A program made the translations under genes and the position numbers. From Velamenicoccus sp964471325 (GTDB taxonomy: Bacteria > Omnitrophota > Gorgyraeia > Velamenicoccales > Velamenicoccaceae): a DNA stretch of 64,000 nucleotides. The notes beneath the pieces are model-generated. The model had not been told where the DNA came from. It ran no database searches and saw only the letters and a list, made by a program, of their open reading frames with translations. Location: NCBI GenBank assembly GCA_964471325.1, contig CAYYFL010000007.1, positions 36,842-100,841 of the forward strand, given 5' to 3'. This document shows, one piece after another, positions 7,304 to 15,680 of the stretch. Positions within the stretch are counted from its first letter, which is position 1. Each line of letters opens with the position of its first letter.

Positions 7304-8200
7304 TTATATTTTTACCAGAATATTTATAACGAGGGAGACGAGGAGGAAGAAATTGAAGGAAAGAGCGGCTTCGGATGCCATGGCATCTGCGGCCACCGGG
7401 ATGTTTTGTGAAAAGCTCCTTACGGTGCGGACAGTTGTCGGCAATGAAAAGAGGACGAATAGCCCGGGCCAATCCAAGATCTTCATGCCGACATAGGCGC
7501 CTATGATCATATAGGGCAGATAAGCCAGCGCGATGAAGGTTTTCATTGCTGCGCGCGGGCCAAGCAGGGTCGCCAGGGTTTTGATTTTTTTGCAAGAATC
7601 AAATTCCCTATCCCTGAGATTATTGGCGAAGAGAACAAGGGCAACAAGAATGCCAACCGGTATGGATAGCAGAAAGACGTTCCATGAGAGATATCCTGTT
7701 TGTACGGCGAAGCTGCCTTCCATGATGACAGGACCGAAGGCCAAAAAAACAGCAGGTTCTCCGAGGGCTGTATATTTGAGCGCATGTCCAGGCAGTGCCG
7801 TATAAAATAAGTTCAAGAACAGGCCCAGGATGATGAGGGGCCAGAGATATGCTGTGCGCAGGATTGCCAGCGCCGCGCCGATCAAAAGGGCAATGGTCAG
7901 AAGGGTCAGGGAGAGGTAAAAAAGCGCCTTGGGAGCGATCAGGCCCGCGAAAACACCATGAGCCCTGTAGACGGCGGTCGGCGCTTCGGGGGTATCAACT
8001 CCGTATTTGAGGTCGAAATAATCGTTGAATGTGTTGGCGCACGCATGAAACAGACAAACGCCGAAGACGACCAGCAGATACAACCAGGCGGATCCTCGTT
8101 GAGTTGTTGCGGCTGCCGTTGTCCCAAGGGTTACCGATGAAATGCTAAGAGGCAGAGACCATCCCCTGATGACGGTCAGGAAGCGTCCCGGGAGGCTCAT
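7304..8200 (-). CDS. UbiA-family prenyltransferase (MenA-like)
   Basis: An integral membrane enzyme of 298 residues with about eight or nine hydrophobic segments. It has the family's two Asp-rich motifs: NTFNDYFDLKYG near residues 56-67 and NNLRDREFD near 198-206, which bind the prenyl diphosphate through magnesium. UbiA enzymes attach prenyl chains to aromatic acceptors in quinone, heme or lipid synthesis; the motif spacing is most like 1,4-dihydroxy-2-naphthoate prenyltransferase. The start codon overlaps the stop of the small membrane protein as ATGA, so the two are translationally coupled. No other menaquinone gene is in the window, so the substrate is open. Confidence 0.85.
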   Translation of the reverse strand: MSLPGRFLTVIRGWSLPLSISSVTLGTTAAATTQRGSAWLYLLVVFGVCLFHACANTFNDYFDLKYGVDTPEAPTAVYRAHGVFAGLIAPKALFYLSLTLLTIALLIGAALAILRTAYLWPLIILGLFLNLFYTALPGHALKYTALGEPAVFLAFGPVIMEGSFAVQTGYLSWNVFLLSIPVGILVALVLFANNLRDREFDSCKKIKTLATLLGPRAAMKTFIALAYLPYMIIGAYVGMKILDWPGLFVLFSLPTTVRTVRSFSQNIPVAADAMASEAALSFNFFLLVSLVINILVKI

Positions 8201-8373
8201 GGGATGTGTTGACGGCGATTGGCCGGCGAGGCGTCTTTGTTGAGGATGCCGTCGCGTATCATGCGCTCAAACAGGTCTTGTCTGCGAAAGTTGTCGTTGA
8301 GTTCGGCAATGATCAGCCAGACGGCACCGATCAAAAGGAGTTCGCTGAGGAATAACCAGGATAACAGATTCAT
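8197..8373 (-). CDS. 58-residue single-pass membrane protein
   Basis: Starts MNLLSWLFLSELLLIG, with one hydrophobic helix over residues 3-24, then a charged tail (NDNFRRQDLFERMIRDG). It overlaps the nitroreductase stop and the UbiA start by ATGA at both ends, a strong sign that this small frame is translated. No family recognised. It may be a small partner or stabiliser of the UbiA enzyme; that is only context. Confidence 0.75.
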   Translation of the reverse strand: MNLLSWLFLSELLLIGAVWLIIAELNDNFRRQDLFERMIRDGILNKDASPANRRQHIP

Positions 8374-8885
8374 GAGTATTTGGGTCCGTTGATCAGCAGT
8401 TCTTTTAAAGCTTTTCGGCAGCCCTTCTGCTTCTTGCCCGCCGGATAGCCCATGGCCACGACGGCCAGAAGGTCGAGATCTTTGTTCAGTTTCAAGGCAT
8501 CCGCGACTTTCATCTTTTTGTTCAGGATCTCCCCCAGCCAGCATGTTCCGATGCCGAGGTTTTTGGCTTCCAGGAGCATGTTCTGGATCGATGCCCCTGC
8601 GGCCATAAGGTCTTTGTCCCTGTTGTAGGAATCAGCCGCATCCAGACAGACAATGACGATAGCCGCCGCCCTGCGGATGATGGAGCCGTATGCGGTGAAG
8701 GCGGCGATGCGGTCGCGGAGTTCCTTGTCTTCAACGACAAGGAAACGCCAGGGTTGATTATTGAGCCCCGAAGGGGCCCATCGGCCTGCTTCGAGGATTT
8801 TGGCGATCTCTGCAGCCGGGAGTTTTTTGTCGCTGAAATGACGGACAGAGCGCCTGGCCTTGATGATATTCAGGATATCCTTCAT
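8370..8885 (-). CDS. nitroreductase-family FMN oxidoreductase
   Basis: A 171-residue flavoprotein of the nitroreductase fold. The N-terminal KARRSVRHFSDKKL FMN phosphate-binding motif, APSGLNNQPWRF, GASIQNMLLEA and GIGTCWLG segments are all present. Such enzymes use NAD(P)H to reduce quinones, nitro compounds or other electrophiles; the substrate cannot be read from sequence. It follows rpoD by 26 bp and is ATGA-coupled to a small membrane protein and then ubiA, so it may serve quinone or prenyl-aromatic metabolism. The ATG at 8885 (MKDILNIIKARR) fits the family better than an upstream start six codons earlier. Confidence 0.9.
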   Translation of the reverse strand: MKDILNIIKARRSVRHFSDKKLPAAEIAKILEAGRWAPSGLNNQPWRFLVVEDKELRDRIAAFTAYGSIIRRAAAIVIVCLDAADSYNRDKDLMAAGASIQNMLLEAKNLGIGTCWLGEILNKKMKVADALKLNKDLDLLAVVAMGYPAGKKQKGCRKALKELLINGPKYS

Positions 8886-8911
8886 GGGGCGCCTCGTCTG
8901 CATCCGGCGGA

Positions 8912-10468
8912 TTAATATTCCCGTTCGTGCGCCAGGGTCATGTCGAGAAAAGTCCGCAGCTTTCTGGACCGTGACGGATGCCTCAGCTTGCGCAGGGCCT
9001 TGGCCTCGATCTGCCTGACGCGTTCGCGCGTGACCTTGAAGACATTCCCGACTTCCTCAAGCGTCTTCGGAGCGCCGTCGGAGAGTCCGAAGCGCAGCAT
9101 CAGGATCTTCTTTTCCCTTTCCGTCAGCGTGTTGAGCGCGGAATTCATCTCGTCTTTGAGCATGACATGGACGGTGGCGTTGGCCGGAGAGATGGCCCGT
9201 TTGTCTTCGATGAAATCTCCGAAATGGGTGTCGCCTTCGTCGCCGATCGGCGTCTGAAGGGAAATGGGTTCCTGGGCGATCTTAAGGATATTTTTGATCT
9301 TGTCCTGCGGCATGCGCATGGATCTGGCGATTTCCTCGGGAGAGGGTTCGCGGCCGTACTCCTGGACGAAGATGCGCGAGATGCGGATGATCTTATTGAT
9401 GGTCTCCGTCATGTGCACGGGGATGCGGATGGTCCGCGCCTGGTCGGCGATCGAGCGCGTGATGGCCTGGCGGATCCACCATGTCGCATAGGTAGAGAAT
9501 TTATAGCCTCTGCGGTATTCGAATTTCTCGACGGCCCTCATGAGGCCGATATTGCCTTCCTGGATGAGGTCCAGGAAGGACAGCCCGCGGTTGGTGTAGC
9601 GTTTGGCGATGCTGACGACAAGCCTGAGGTTTGCTTCGACCAGGGCCTTTTTGGCCCTCTGAAACCGGGCGTGCCGGATTTTGATGAGCTTGAGCTGTTC
9701 CTTGAACTTTTTAGGTACCATGCCCATCTGCCTTAAAGCCTTGTTCTTTTTTTGTCTCAGGGCGCGGCTGTCGCCTTTTGATTTCTTCTCGCGGATTTTT
9801 TTAAGATCCCTGTCGGCTGCATCGGCCTGCCTGACCAGGCTGATCATTTGATGAACGATGTCTTCGAGGGCCGGTGTGGCCAGGTTCAGGTCGGAAAGAT
9901 ATGCGGCCGTCGCATCGTCCTTTTTTGTCTTGAGGAGTTTTTTGAGCGTCGTCGAAAATTTCTTGAGCGTCTTTTCGCGCTTGATAGCGATGTCTTCTTT
10001 AACGACGTTCTCGATGTGGACCTCGTTCGTCAGGACCTGCTTGATGAGGAGGACGACCGCATGTTTGACGAACCGGGAGGACAACAAAAGCTGGCGAAAG
10101 TTGTTCTCTGTCTCCTCGATCTTTTTGGCGAGACGAAGCTCGTCTTCCCGGGACAACAGCGAGATCCTCCCCATCTGTTTTAGGTACATCTTGACGGGGT
10201 CGTCGAGCGGCAGGAGCCTGTCTTCGACTTCATCGAGTTCCTTCGCTTCTTCGGTTTTTGAGATGTCCTCGAGCTTTTCTTCCGTCAGCTCATTGTCGAC
10301 GATCTGGATGTCTTCGTCATTGAGCATTTCAAAGACTTCGTCGATATCGTCCGACGAAACGATGTCCTCCGGAAGGACGTCATTGACCTCGTCATACGTG
10401 AGGTAGCCTTTCTTCTTGCCCAGCGCGATCAGCTTATCCAGACTTTTCTTTACAACCGGCTTTTCCAT
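8912..10468 (-). CDS. rpoD: RNA polymerase primary sigma factor RpoD
   Basis: Housekeeping sigma-70 factor, 518 residues. Region 1.1 is at residues 1-60; region 1.2 is DPVKMYLKQMGRISLLSREDE near 90-110; region 2 has the YKFSTYATWWIRQAI -10 recognition helix near 325-340 and TRIRIPVHM-type 2.4-3.0 sequence; region 3 is YGREPSPEEIA; region 4.2 has the TLEEVGNVFKVTRERVRQIE helix-turn-helix. The sigma non-conserved region is shortened compared with E. coli. It follows dnaG by 16 bp, the classic macromolecular-synthesis order. Several consensus TTGACA/TATAAT-type promoters in the window fit this factor. Confidence 0.98.
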   Translation of the reverse strand: MEKPVVKKSLDKLIALGKKKGYLTYDEVNDVLPEDIVSSDDIDEVFEMLNDEDIQIVDNELTEEKLEDISKTEEAKELDEVEDRLLPLDDPVKMYLKQMGRISLLSREDELRLAKKIEETENNFRQLLLSSRFVKHAVVLLIKQVLTNEVHIENVVKEDIAIKREKTLKKFSTTLKKLLKTKKDDATAAYLSDLNLATPALEDIVHQMISLVRQADAADRDLKKIREKKSKGDSRALRQKKNKALRQMGMVPKKFKEQLKLIKIRHARFQRAKKALVEANLRLVVSIAKRYTNRGLSFLDLIQEGNIGLMRAVEKFEYRRGYKFSTYATWWIRQAITRSIADQARTIRIPVHMTETINKIIRISRIFVQEYGREPSPEEIARSMRMPQDKIKNILKIAQEPISLQTPIGDEGDTHFGDFIEDKRAISPANATVHVMLKDEMNSALNTLTEREKKILMLRFGLSDGAPKTLEEVGNVFKVTRERVRQIEAKALRKLRHPSRSRKLRTFLDMTLAHEREY

Positions 10469-10484
10469 ATATGTTTCTCCTCAT

Positions 10485-12335
10485 TTACGGGCGTCTATCG
10501 CTTTTCGCAGCAGTTCCGTAGCCTGCGGTTTCAGCCGACCTTTGTTTGATGAGATTGTTGTATTCGAGAACGAGATGATGTAGTTTGTTTTCATCTCCCG
10601 ATGTTTGCGCTTCCCGGATACGGTTGTGCAGTTCCTGGCAGCGATGCAGGATCTTGTCGCGTTTGAGACGCCGCACGCAGTCCTCGATAAGCTTTTCTTT
10701 TTCGGGACAGTTATGGATGTCGAGTGCCGCAAGCTCTGCGATGATGTTGATGGCCTCGTCGTCATCCAGATAATGCATGAGGACGTTCGGTTTTAAATTC
10801 TTGCCTTGGTCGAAAAAGTCGAAGATGAAGGCGGCGATTTTGCGTAATTTATCCGAAACGAAATCGGATGGTTCGATGAGTTGACGCAGGTGGTCGATCA
10901 GGTGCATCTCTTCGAGCATCAGCTTGACGAGCATCCTTTCGGTGACCGGGATTTCCGTCAGGCGCTGGTGCTCCAGGGCGCTGAAGGCGAGAGCGTCGCT
11001 GTCCGGCGCAGCGGCCGGCCGGACCGTCTCCGCCATGTTTTTCAGATCCTGCAGGAGCGCTTTCTCGTCGACCCCGACAGATGCCGCCGTTCTTTTTACA
11101 TATTCCGCGCGGGTCGTATGATGTTTGAAGTGCTGGATGGTCGGCAGGATCTCGCGTACGATCTTGTCTTTTCCATGCGTGCTCTTGGCGTCATATTTGG
11201 CCAGCAGGAGATTCAGCTTGTAGTCAAAGATCGGCAGCGCTTTGTCGATGGTTTCCTTGAGGGCGTCGCCGCCGTTATGCCTGACGAAGGCGTCCGGGTC
11301 TTTTCCCTTGGGGAGTCCTGCGATGCGGATATCCATGTCTTCCTTGATGAGCAGTTCCAGGGCGCGCAGCGTTGCCATTTCCCCTGCCGCATCAGGGTCG
11401 TAGAGCAGAACGACGCGGTTCGTGAAGCGCTTGATCAGGCGGATCTGGTCTTCGGTGAGGGCGGTTCCAAGGGAGGCGACAATGTTTTTGACGCCCGCCT
11501 CGAAGGGGACGATCATGTCGAGATAGCCTTCGACGACGACGACCTGGTCTGCCTGCCGGATGTATTCTTTGGAGACATCCAGCCCGAAGAGGTTTTTTCC
11601 TTTGATGTAGACGGCCGTTTCCGGAGAATTGATGTATTTGGGCAGCGAATCATCCAGAACGCGGCCGCCGAAGGCGATGACGCGGCCCTTGACATCGGCA
11701 ATCGGGAACATGATCCTGTTGCGGTACCGGTCGTAATATCCGCCGTTTTCTTTGGCGACAACCAGCCCCGACTTGTCCAGCGCCGCCAGAGAGATTTTCT
11801 GCGATTTGAAATAGGCGATAAGGCTGTCCCATTCTTCCGGTGCGTATCCGAGGCGGAAACGCTGGGCTGTTTCTTTGGAGATACCCCTGGCCGACAGGTA
11901 GTTCCTGGCGTTTTTAGCGTCGGGGGCCTGGAAGAGGCGGGTATGATAGAATGACGCCGCCTGTTCGTAGAGGCCGTGCAGGATTTTCTTGTAGTCTTCC
12001 CTGCCTTTCTGGGAGGGTGTCAGTTCGGGCTCGGGCAGGGGGATGCCGCATCTTTGTGCAACGACTTCCAGGGCTTCCCGAAAACCGACCTTTTCGTACT
12101 GCATGACAAAGGTGATCGCATTGCCTCCCTGTCCGCAGCCGAAACAATGGAAGATCTGCTTGTCCGCGCTGACAATGAATGACGGCGTTTTTTCTGCGTG
12201 GAAAGGGCAGTTGGCGCGGAAATTCCTTCCCGCCCGCTTGAGCGGGATATATGAAGAGATGAGCTCGACGATATTGCAGCGATCCAGGACGTCGCTGATG
12301 AGGTTGTCTGGGTATAGTCTGGGCATTACCTTCAC
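10485..12335 (-). CDS. dnaG: DNA primase DnaG
   Basis: Makes RNA primers for replication. The 616-residue protein has an N-terminal CHC2 zinc finger (CPFHAEKTPSFIV, then HCFGCGQGG, residues about 43-70), the catalytic core with NRIMFPI and VIAFGGR, a TOPRIM domain with VVVEGYLDMI and LYDPDAAG (about 255-320), and a C-terminal region that would bind DnaB. It lies directly upstream of rpoD, as in many bacteria. The ATG at 12335 (MKVMPRLYPDN) could be replaced by the internal ATG three codons later. Confidence 0.97.
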   Translation of the reverse strand: MKVMPRLYPDNLISDVLDRCNIVELISSYIPLKRAGRNFRANCPFHAEKTPSFIVSADKQIFHCFGCGQGGNAITFVMQYEKVGFREALEVVAQRCGIPLPEPELTPSQKGREDYKKILHGLYEQAASFYHTRLFQAPDAKNARNYLSARGISKETAQRFRLGYAPEEWDSLIAYFKSQKISLAALDKSGLVVAKENGGYYDRYRNRIMFPIADVKGRVIAFGGRVLDDSLPKYINSPETAVYIKGKNLFGLDVSKEYIRQADQVVVVEGYLDMIVPFEAGVKNIVASLGTALTEDQIRLIKRFTNRVVLLYDPDAAGEMATLRALELLIKEDMDIRIAGLPKGKDPDAFVRHNGGDALKETIDKALPIFDYKLNLLLAKYDAKSTHGKDKIVREILPTIQHFKHHTTRAEYVKRTAASVGVDEKALLQDLKNMAETVRPAAAPDSDALAFSALEHQRLTEIPVTERMLVKLMLEEMHLIDHLRQLIEPSDFVSDKLRKIAAFIFDFFDQGKNLKPNVLMHYLDDDEAINIIAELAALDIHNCPEKEKLIEDCVRRLKRDKILHRCQELHNRIREAQTSGDENKLHHLVLEYNNLIKQRSAETAGYGTAAKSDRRP

Positions 12336-12400
12336 CGAGAGCCCAACTTATGGAGCTGCCGCCGAGCGGCAAGTGAACATAAGCTGCCTGCGCGAATTAG

Positions 12401-12460
12401 ACCCAGCACAAATTTTACCTATGTATTGTAAAAGTCTGTGAGTAAAATTGGTGCTGGGTC
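12401..12460. repeat. long imperfect palindrome between nif3-like and dnaG genes
   Basis: GACCCAGCACAAATTTTAC pairs with GTAAAATTGGTGCTGGGTC with a single mismatch, giving a 19-bp stem around a loop of about 20 bases. There is no trailing T run. It may be a dispersed palindromic element or an mRNA processing hairpin inside the cvpA-nif3-dnaG-rpoD transcript. Confidence 0.6.
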
Positions 12461-12482
12461 AGCTTCAGCCGGCGGCTTACAT

Positions 12483-13481
12483 TCATTTTGTTCTGTAAGG
12501 TTGGGCTTCGTTTGGCCTTTTGACCCTTGTGAATCCGGAACAGGACAATATCTTAAGATTTCCCGCCTTTTCGAGTTTATCCAAGAGCAGGTTTAAACCG
12601 AGCGAGTCGGAGGAGATATGTCCTGCCACGATGACATTGATGTTCTTGCTTTGCAGTTTTTTATAGAATTCGTCGCTGACGTGCATGCCGACAAAGGTCC
12701 CGACGCCGGCGCTCAAGAGGTGGTCTGCGATATCTTTCGGCCCTTCGGTCCCTCCCGTCATGTCAATAAAGATCTTTCCGGTTTTGTTCTTGGGTGCGCC
12801 GGAAAGGATGACAGGCGGATTGTTGTTTTTGGCGGCGATCCTGTACTCGTCTATGTCTAAAAGAAGGTCCATGATGTCTTTGAGCTGTCCTGGTTTCTTG
12901 CGATCGAAAAGTTTTTGCAGGAAGCTGACCGCGTGGTTGTCCGCCGGCGTATGCGCGCAGATGAAGGGGATCCCCAGAAGCTGGGCCGCGTTGGCCGCCC
13001 GTTGATGATTGGCTGCGTGGGTCCTGCGTCCGACCTCCTTCAGGCGTTCTCCGAGGAGGCCTTCAGCTACGTTGATGGGGATGCCGATCTGTTCATAGAT
13101 GTCCGCCTGCATCCGCATCACTTCGTGGAGGCTGGCAAAGCCTTTTCCTTGAGGGTGGTGGCTTAAAGCCAGATCGATCTTTTGGCGTCCTGCGCCGCGT
13201 GTCGATTCGTTGAGCCGGTCGATGAGCAGGAGCTCAGGTGTGTCAATATCAATGCCCGCCATGACGGTCTTGATCTCTTTGTCCGGTTGGCCGTTGAGGA
13301 GCCGGCTGTCGTCATAGGGGTTTTTCAGCTTATCTGTGTCAAACCACGCCTTTTCTTTTGCGGAGAGCGCGGCATATTCTTCGTCCGTTCGCTTAAGACA
13401 TTCCTGGACGGTTTTGGCGCCTCGCGGGTCTGCTTCGATGCCCGATGCGATGATGAATTCGTAGATTTTTTGGAGTTTCAT
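12483..13481 (-). CDS. NIF3-like dinuclear metal-center protein
   Basis: A 332-residue protein with NIF3/YbgI features: the metal-binding DLALSHHPQGKGFASLHEVM near residue 104, HTPADNH near 178 and a late VAGHISSDSLGLN. The family forms toroidal hexamers with two metal ions per site and is annotated as GTP cyclohydrolase I type 2-like, although its substrate is unresolved. The N-terminus carries about 80 extra residues (ECLKRTDEEYAAL) compared with short homologues. It lies between cvpA and dnaG; NIF3-like genes next to dnaG-rpoD are common in bacteria. Confidence 0.85.
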   Translation of the reverse strand: MKLQKIYEFIIASGIEADPRGAKTVQECLKRTDEEYAALSAKEKAWFDTDKLKNPYDDSRLLNGQPDKEIKTVMAGIDIDTPELLLIDRLNESTRGAGRQKIDLALSHHPQGKGFASLHEVMRMQADIYEQIGIPINVAEGLLGERLKEVGRRTHAANHQRAANAAQLLGIPFICAHTPADNHAVSFLQKLFDRKKPGQLKDIMDLLLDIDEYRIAAKNNNPPVILSGAPKNKTGKIFIDMTGGTEGPKDIADHLLSAGVGTFVGMHVSDEFYKKLQSKNINVIVAGHISSDSLGLNLLLDKLEKAGNLKILSCSGFTRVKRPNEAQPYRTK

Positions 13482-13536
13482 CTTGTGCGGGACTCCTTAT
13501 TTGTTTTTCGATATGTTCCGCGGCCGCGCGATGCGG

Positions 13537-14100
13537 TTAGCGTTCGATAGCCCTGAAAGGTTCGGGATTGAGCTTTCCCGGGAAGAACTTGCCGATCAGC
13601 CCTTCGTAACTGCCTTTATAAATGGCCGGCGCCATAGCGATGAGCTTGTGTCCGAACAGCGACGACTTGGCGCTCACTTCCAGGTACTGGATCGTTGAGA
13701 TGGTCATGATGAAGAGGCCGATGCTGCAGATCCACAGTCCCCTTACAAAACCGATGAAGAGCCCGGCCCATTTATCCACGACATTCTTGGCTTCGATCTT
13801 GATAAGGAGAAAGAAGGATTCGCGGACGATGCGGATGAGCAGTGTCACCAGAACGACCAGCGCGATGAAGACAAAGACGTCGCCGGCATCCAGGGGTAAG
13901 GCCGGGAGTTTTTGATTGAGCATGTCCGATAAGGGGGTCGTATAGACATGGAAGGCTGTGACTGTGACAAGCCAGAGGCTGAAGAGCTTGAAGAGTTCTA
14001 CGATGAATCCTGTCTTGACGCCGATGTAGCACATGCGCAGGATAACGGCGATCATCAGGAAATCGACCCAGTTGATACCTATGAAATATTTTGTGAGCAT
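13537..14100 (-). CDS. CvpA-family membrane protein
   Basis: A 187-residue protein with four predicted transmembrane helices and the CvpA signature: INWVDFLMIAVILRMCYIGVKTGFIVELFKL-type opening (DF near residue 13, G-K-G near 27) and KWAGLFIGFVRGLW near 108-121. CvpA proteins are needed for colicin V export and envelope homeostasis in E. coli; the molecular function is unclear. It is the first gene after the strong minus-strand promoter at 14223-14251 and leads the nif3-dnaG-rpoD run. Confidence 0.88.
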   Translation of the reverse strand: MLTKYFIGINWVDFLMIAVILRMCYIGVKTGFIVELFKLFSLWLVTVTAFHVYTTPLSDMLNQKLPALPLDAGDVFVFIALVVLVTLLIRIVRESFFLLIKIEAKNVVDKWAGLFIGFVRGLWICSIGLFIMTISTIQYLEVSAKSSLFGHKLIAMAPAIYKGSYEGLIGKFFPGKLNPEPFRAIER

Positions 14101-14222
14101 TAAACCTTTTTTATGCCAACGGTCATGCTTTGCGGCAAAGGCATGCTTAACCGCGCATATCTAAGTGATGTCGTGACAATGTGTAACAAAAAGAACAAGT
14201 GCCTTAATTAAAAATTTTTGAA

Positions 14223-14251
14223 AGTATAACATAGGAATATGGCCCTGTCAA
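14223..14251 (-). promoter_or_regulatory. sigma-70 promoter, TTGACA-17-TATACT, for cvpA-nif3-dnaG-rpoD
   Basis: A perfect -35 box TTGACA (14251-14246) and TATACT -10 box (14228-14223) with a 17-bp spacer on the minus strand. The predicted start near 14216 leaves a leader of about 115 nt before cvpA. Confidence 0.85.
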
Positions 14252-14290
14252 GGGAGCGTCCTTGATTCCGTTGGAAGACTTAGTTTTCCC

Positions 14291-14377
14291 GCGCGGACAG
14301 CCCCGTTACAAAGCCGCGCCCATGGACGGGGTTGTCTTAAGGCAGTTGCATAGGAAAAAGCCCTATGCTGTTTTTTT
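14291..14377 (+). ncRNA. candidate structured RNA: hairpin with possible pseudoknot, then terminator
   Basis: GACAGCCCCGT (14296-14306) pairs with ACGGGGTTGTC (14326-14336). GCGCG just before the stem can pair with CGCGC in its loop, giving an H-type pseudoknot. It is followed by a separate intrinsic terminator, GCATAGG with CCTATGC and seven T (14348-14377). No plus-strand gene lies upstream to need this terminator, so a short RNA is the simplest reading. No promoter is clear and no known riboswitch family was recognised. Confidence 0.45.
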
Positions 14378-14407
14378 GTTAGAAGAGGCTAGCCCTTTCT
14401 GACGGGG

Positions 14408-14436
14408 TTGACTTCCCTTCAGAGATGTGTTAAAGT
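14408..14436 (+). promoter_or_regulatory. sigma-70 promoter, TTGACT-17-TAAAGT, for the diguanylate cyclase
   Basis: The -35 box TTGACT (14408-14413) and -10 box TAAAGT (14431-14436) are 17 bp apart. The expected start point, seven bases after the -10 box, coincides with the A of the ATG at 14444, and no Shine-Dalgarno is visible, which suggests a leaderless mRNA. Confidence 0.75.
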
Positions 14437-14443
14437 TTCGCTT

Positions 14444-15649
14444 ATGGAAAATCAGGATAAGACAAGAACAATAAACGACCAGGATGTTCTTTTAGAGCAG
14501 CTGGCCAAGGCGAGACAGGAGCTCTCGACCCTCTATGAGATCTCCAACGCCATGCATAAGACCCTTGCCCTGGATGAGATCCTTTTTATTATTTTGACAG
14601 GAGTCACTTCGCATTCGGGCCTCGGCTTTAACAGGGCCATGCTTTTTCTTCTGGATTCTTCCGGGAAATTCCTGGAAGGCCGCATCGGGATCGGCCCCGA
14701 CAACGGTGAAGAGGCCAAGCGCATTTGGAGGCTGATCGACGAGCAGAAGATGGATCTGGACGACCTTGTCAATTCCTATGCCCAGACACATGAGGTCATT
14801 AAAGGTTCGAAATTTTTTAACCAGGTTAAATCCGTCCGTATGCCCGTCAAAGAGCCGGACGGCGGCATCCTGGCGAAAGTGTTCAACGACGGCATGCCCT
14901 TCCATTTCAAAAAAGATAATCTCCAGAGTTTTACGGGGGACCCTCTCTTCACCATTTTCCCGTCCGATGAATTCGTCGTGATTCCCCTGAAGGCCAAGGA
15001 CAGGTCGAACGGCCTGATCGTCGCCGACAACATTTTTACGAAACGCTCCATCACCAAAGACGACATCCGGGTCCTGATGATGTTCGCCAACCAGGCCGGC
15101 ATGGCCATAGAAAACTCACAGCTTTATGAGCGCACCTTGATCAAGGCCCATAAGGATGCCCTGACAGACCTCTGGAATCACGGCTATTTTCAGTATGTCT
15201 TTGACGAGGAGCTCAGGCGGGCCAAAGATCACATGTCTTATCTGAGCCTCATCATGCTTGATATTGATAACTTTAAGAATTACAACGATACGTGGGGCCA
15301 CCAGAAAGGCGATGAGATCCTCGCGCGCATTTCTCAGATCGTCATGGAGTCGTCCCGCAAGATCGACAAGGTCTGCCGTTACGGCGGCGAGGAGTTCGCC
15401 GTGATCCTGCCCGATGCCGCCAGGAAGGATGTCCTCGTAGTCGCCGAGCGTATCCGGGCGAATATCGAGCAATGTCCTTTCTCGGCCGGAGCCGACCACC
15501 CTTCGCAGAAAATCACCGTCAGCATCGGCGTTGCCTCGTTTCCCGAGAGCGGGAAGACAAAGCTGGAGCTTATCCGCGCGGCCGATGCGGCGCTCTACGA
15601 CGCCAAGAAGCAAGGCAAGAACCGCGTGGCCTGCCCGCCGGCACCGTAA
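14444..15649 (+). CDS. GAF-GGDEF diguanylate cyclase
   Basis: Synthesises c-di-GMP from two GTP. The 401-residue cytoplasmic protein has a short coiled coil (residues 10-35), a GAF-like sensor region (about 40-230) and a C-terminal GGDEF domain with an intact active-site GGEEF in CRYGGEEFAVILPDA. An RxxD inhibitory site (RKID) sits five residues before it, so product feedback inhibition is likely. The DIDNFKNYND metal and nucleotide-binding motif is present. It is the only plus-strand gene in this part. The ATG at 14444 is favoured over one 12 codons upstream because the longer start would lie within the promoter. Confidence 0.93.
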   Translation: MENQDKTRTINDQDVLLEQLAKARQELSTLYEISNAMHKTLALDEILFIILTGVTSHSGLGFNRAMLFLLDSSGKFLEGRIGIGPDNGEEAKRIWRLIDEQKMDLDDLVNSYAQTHEVIKGSKFFNQVKSVRMPVKEPDGGILAKVFNDGMPFHFKKDNLQSFTGDPLFTIFPSDEFVVIPLKAKDRSNGLIVADNIFTKRSITKDDIRVLMMFANQAGMAIENSQLYERTLIKAHKDALTDLWNHGYFQYVFDEELRRAKDHMSYLSLIMLDIDNFKNYNDTWGHQKGDEILARISQIVMESSRKIDKVCRYGGEEFAVILPDAARKDVLVVAERIRANIEQCPFSAGADHPSQKITVSIGVASFPESGKTKLELIRAADAALYDAKKQGKNRVACPPAP

Positions 15650-15680
15650 GACAACACTTTAAAAACGGGATGTTAGAAGA

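Noticed and set aside
10881..11954. Long plus-strand frame of 357 codons opposite dnaG
   Set aside because: It is the antisense shadow of the strongly supported dnaG gene; composition is typical of a reverse frame.
14260..14400. Known c-di-GMP (GEMM) riboswitch before the GGDEF gene
   Set aside because: The conserved GEMM core and tetraloop receptor are not recognisable, and the gene has a promoter after the terminator.
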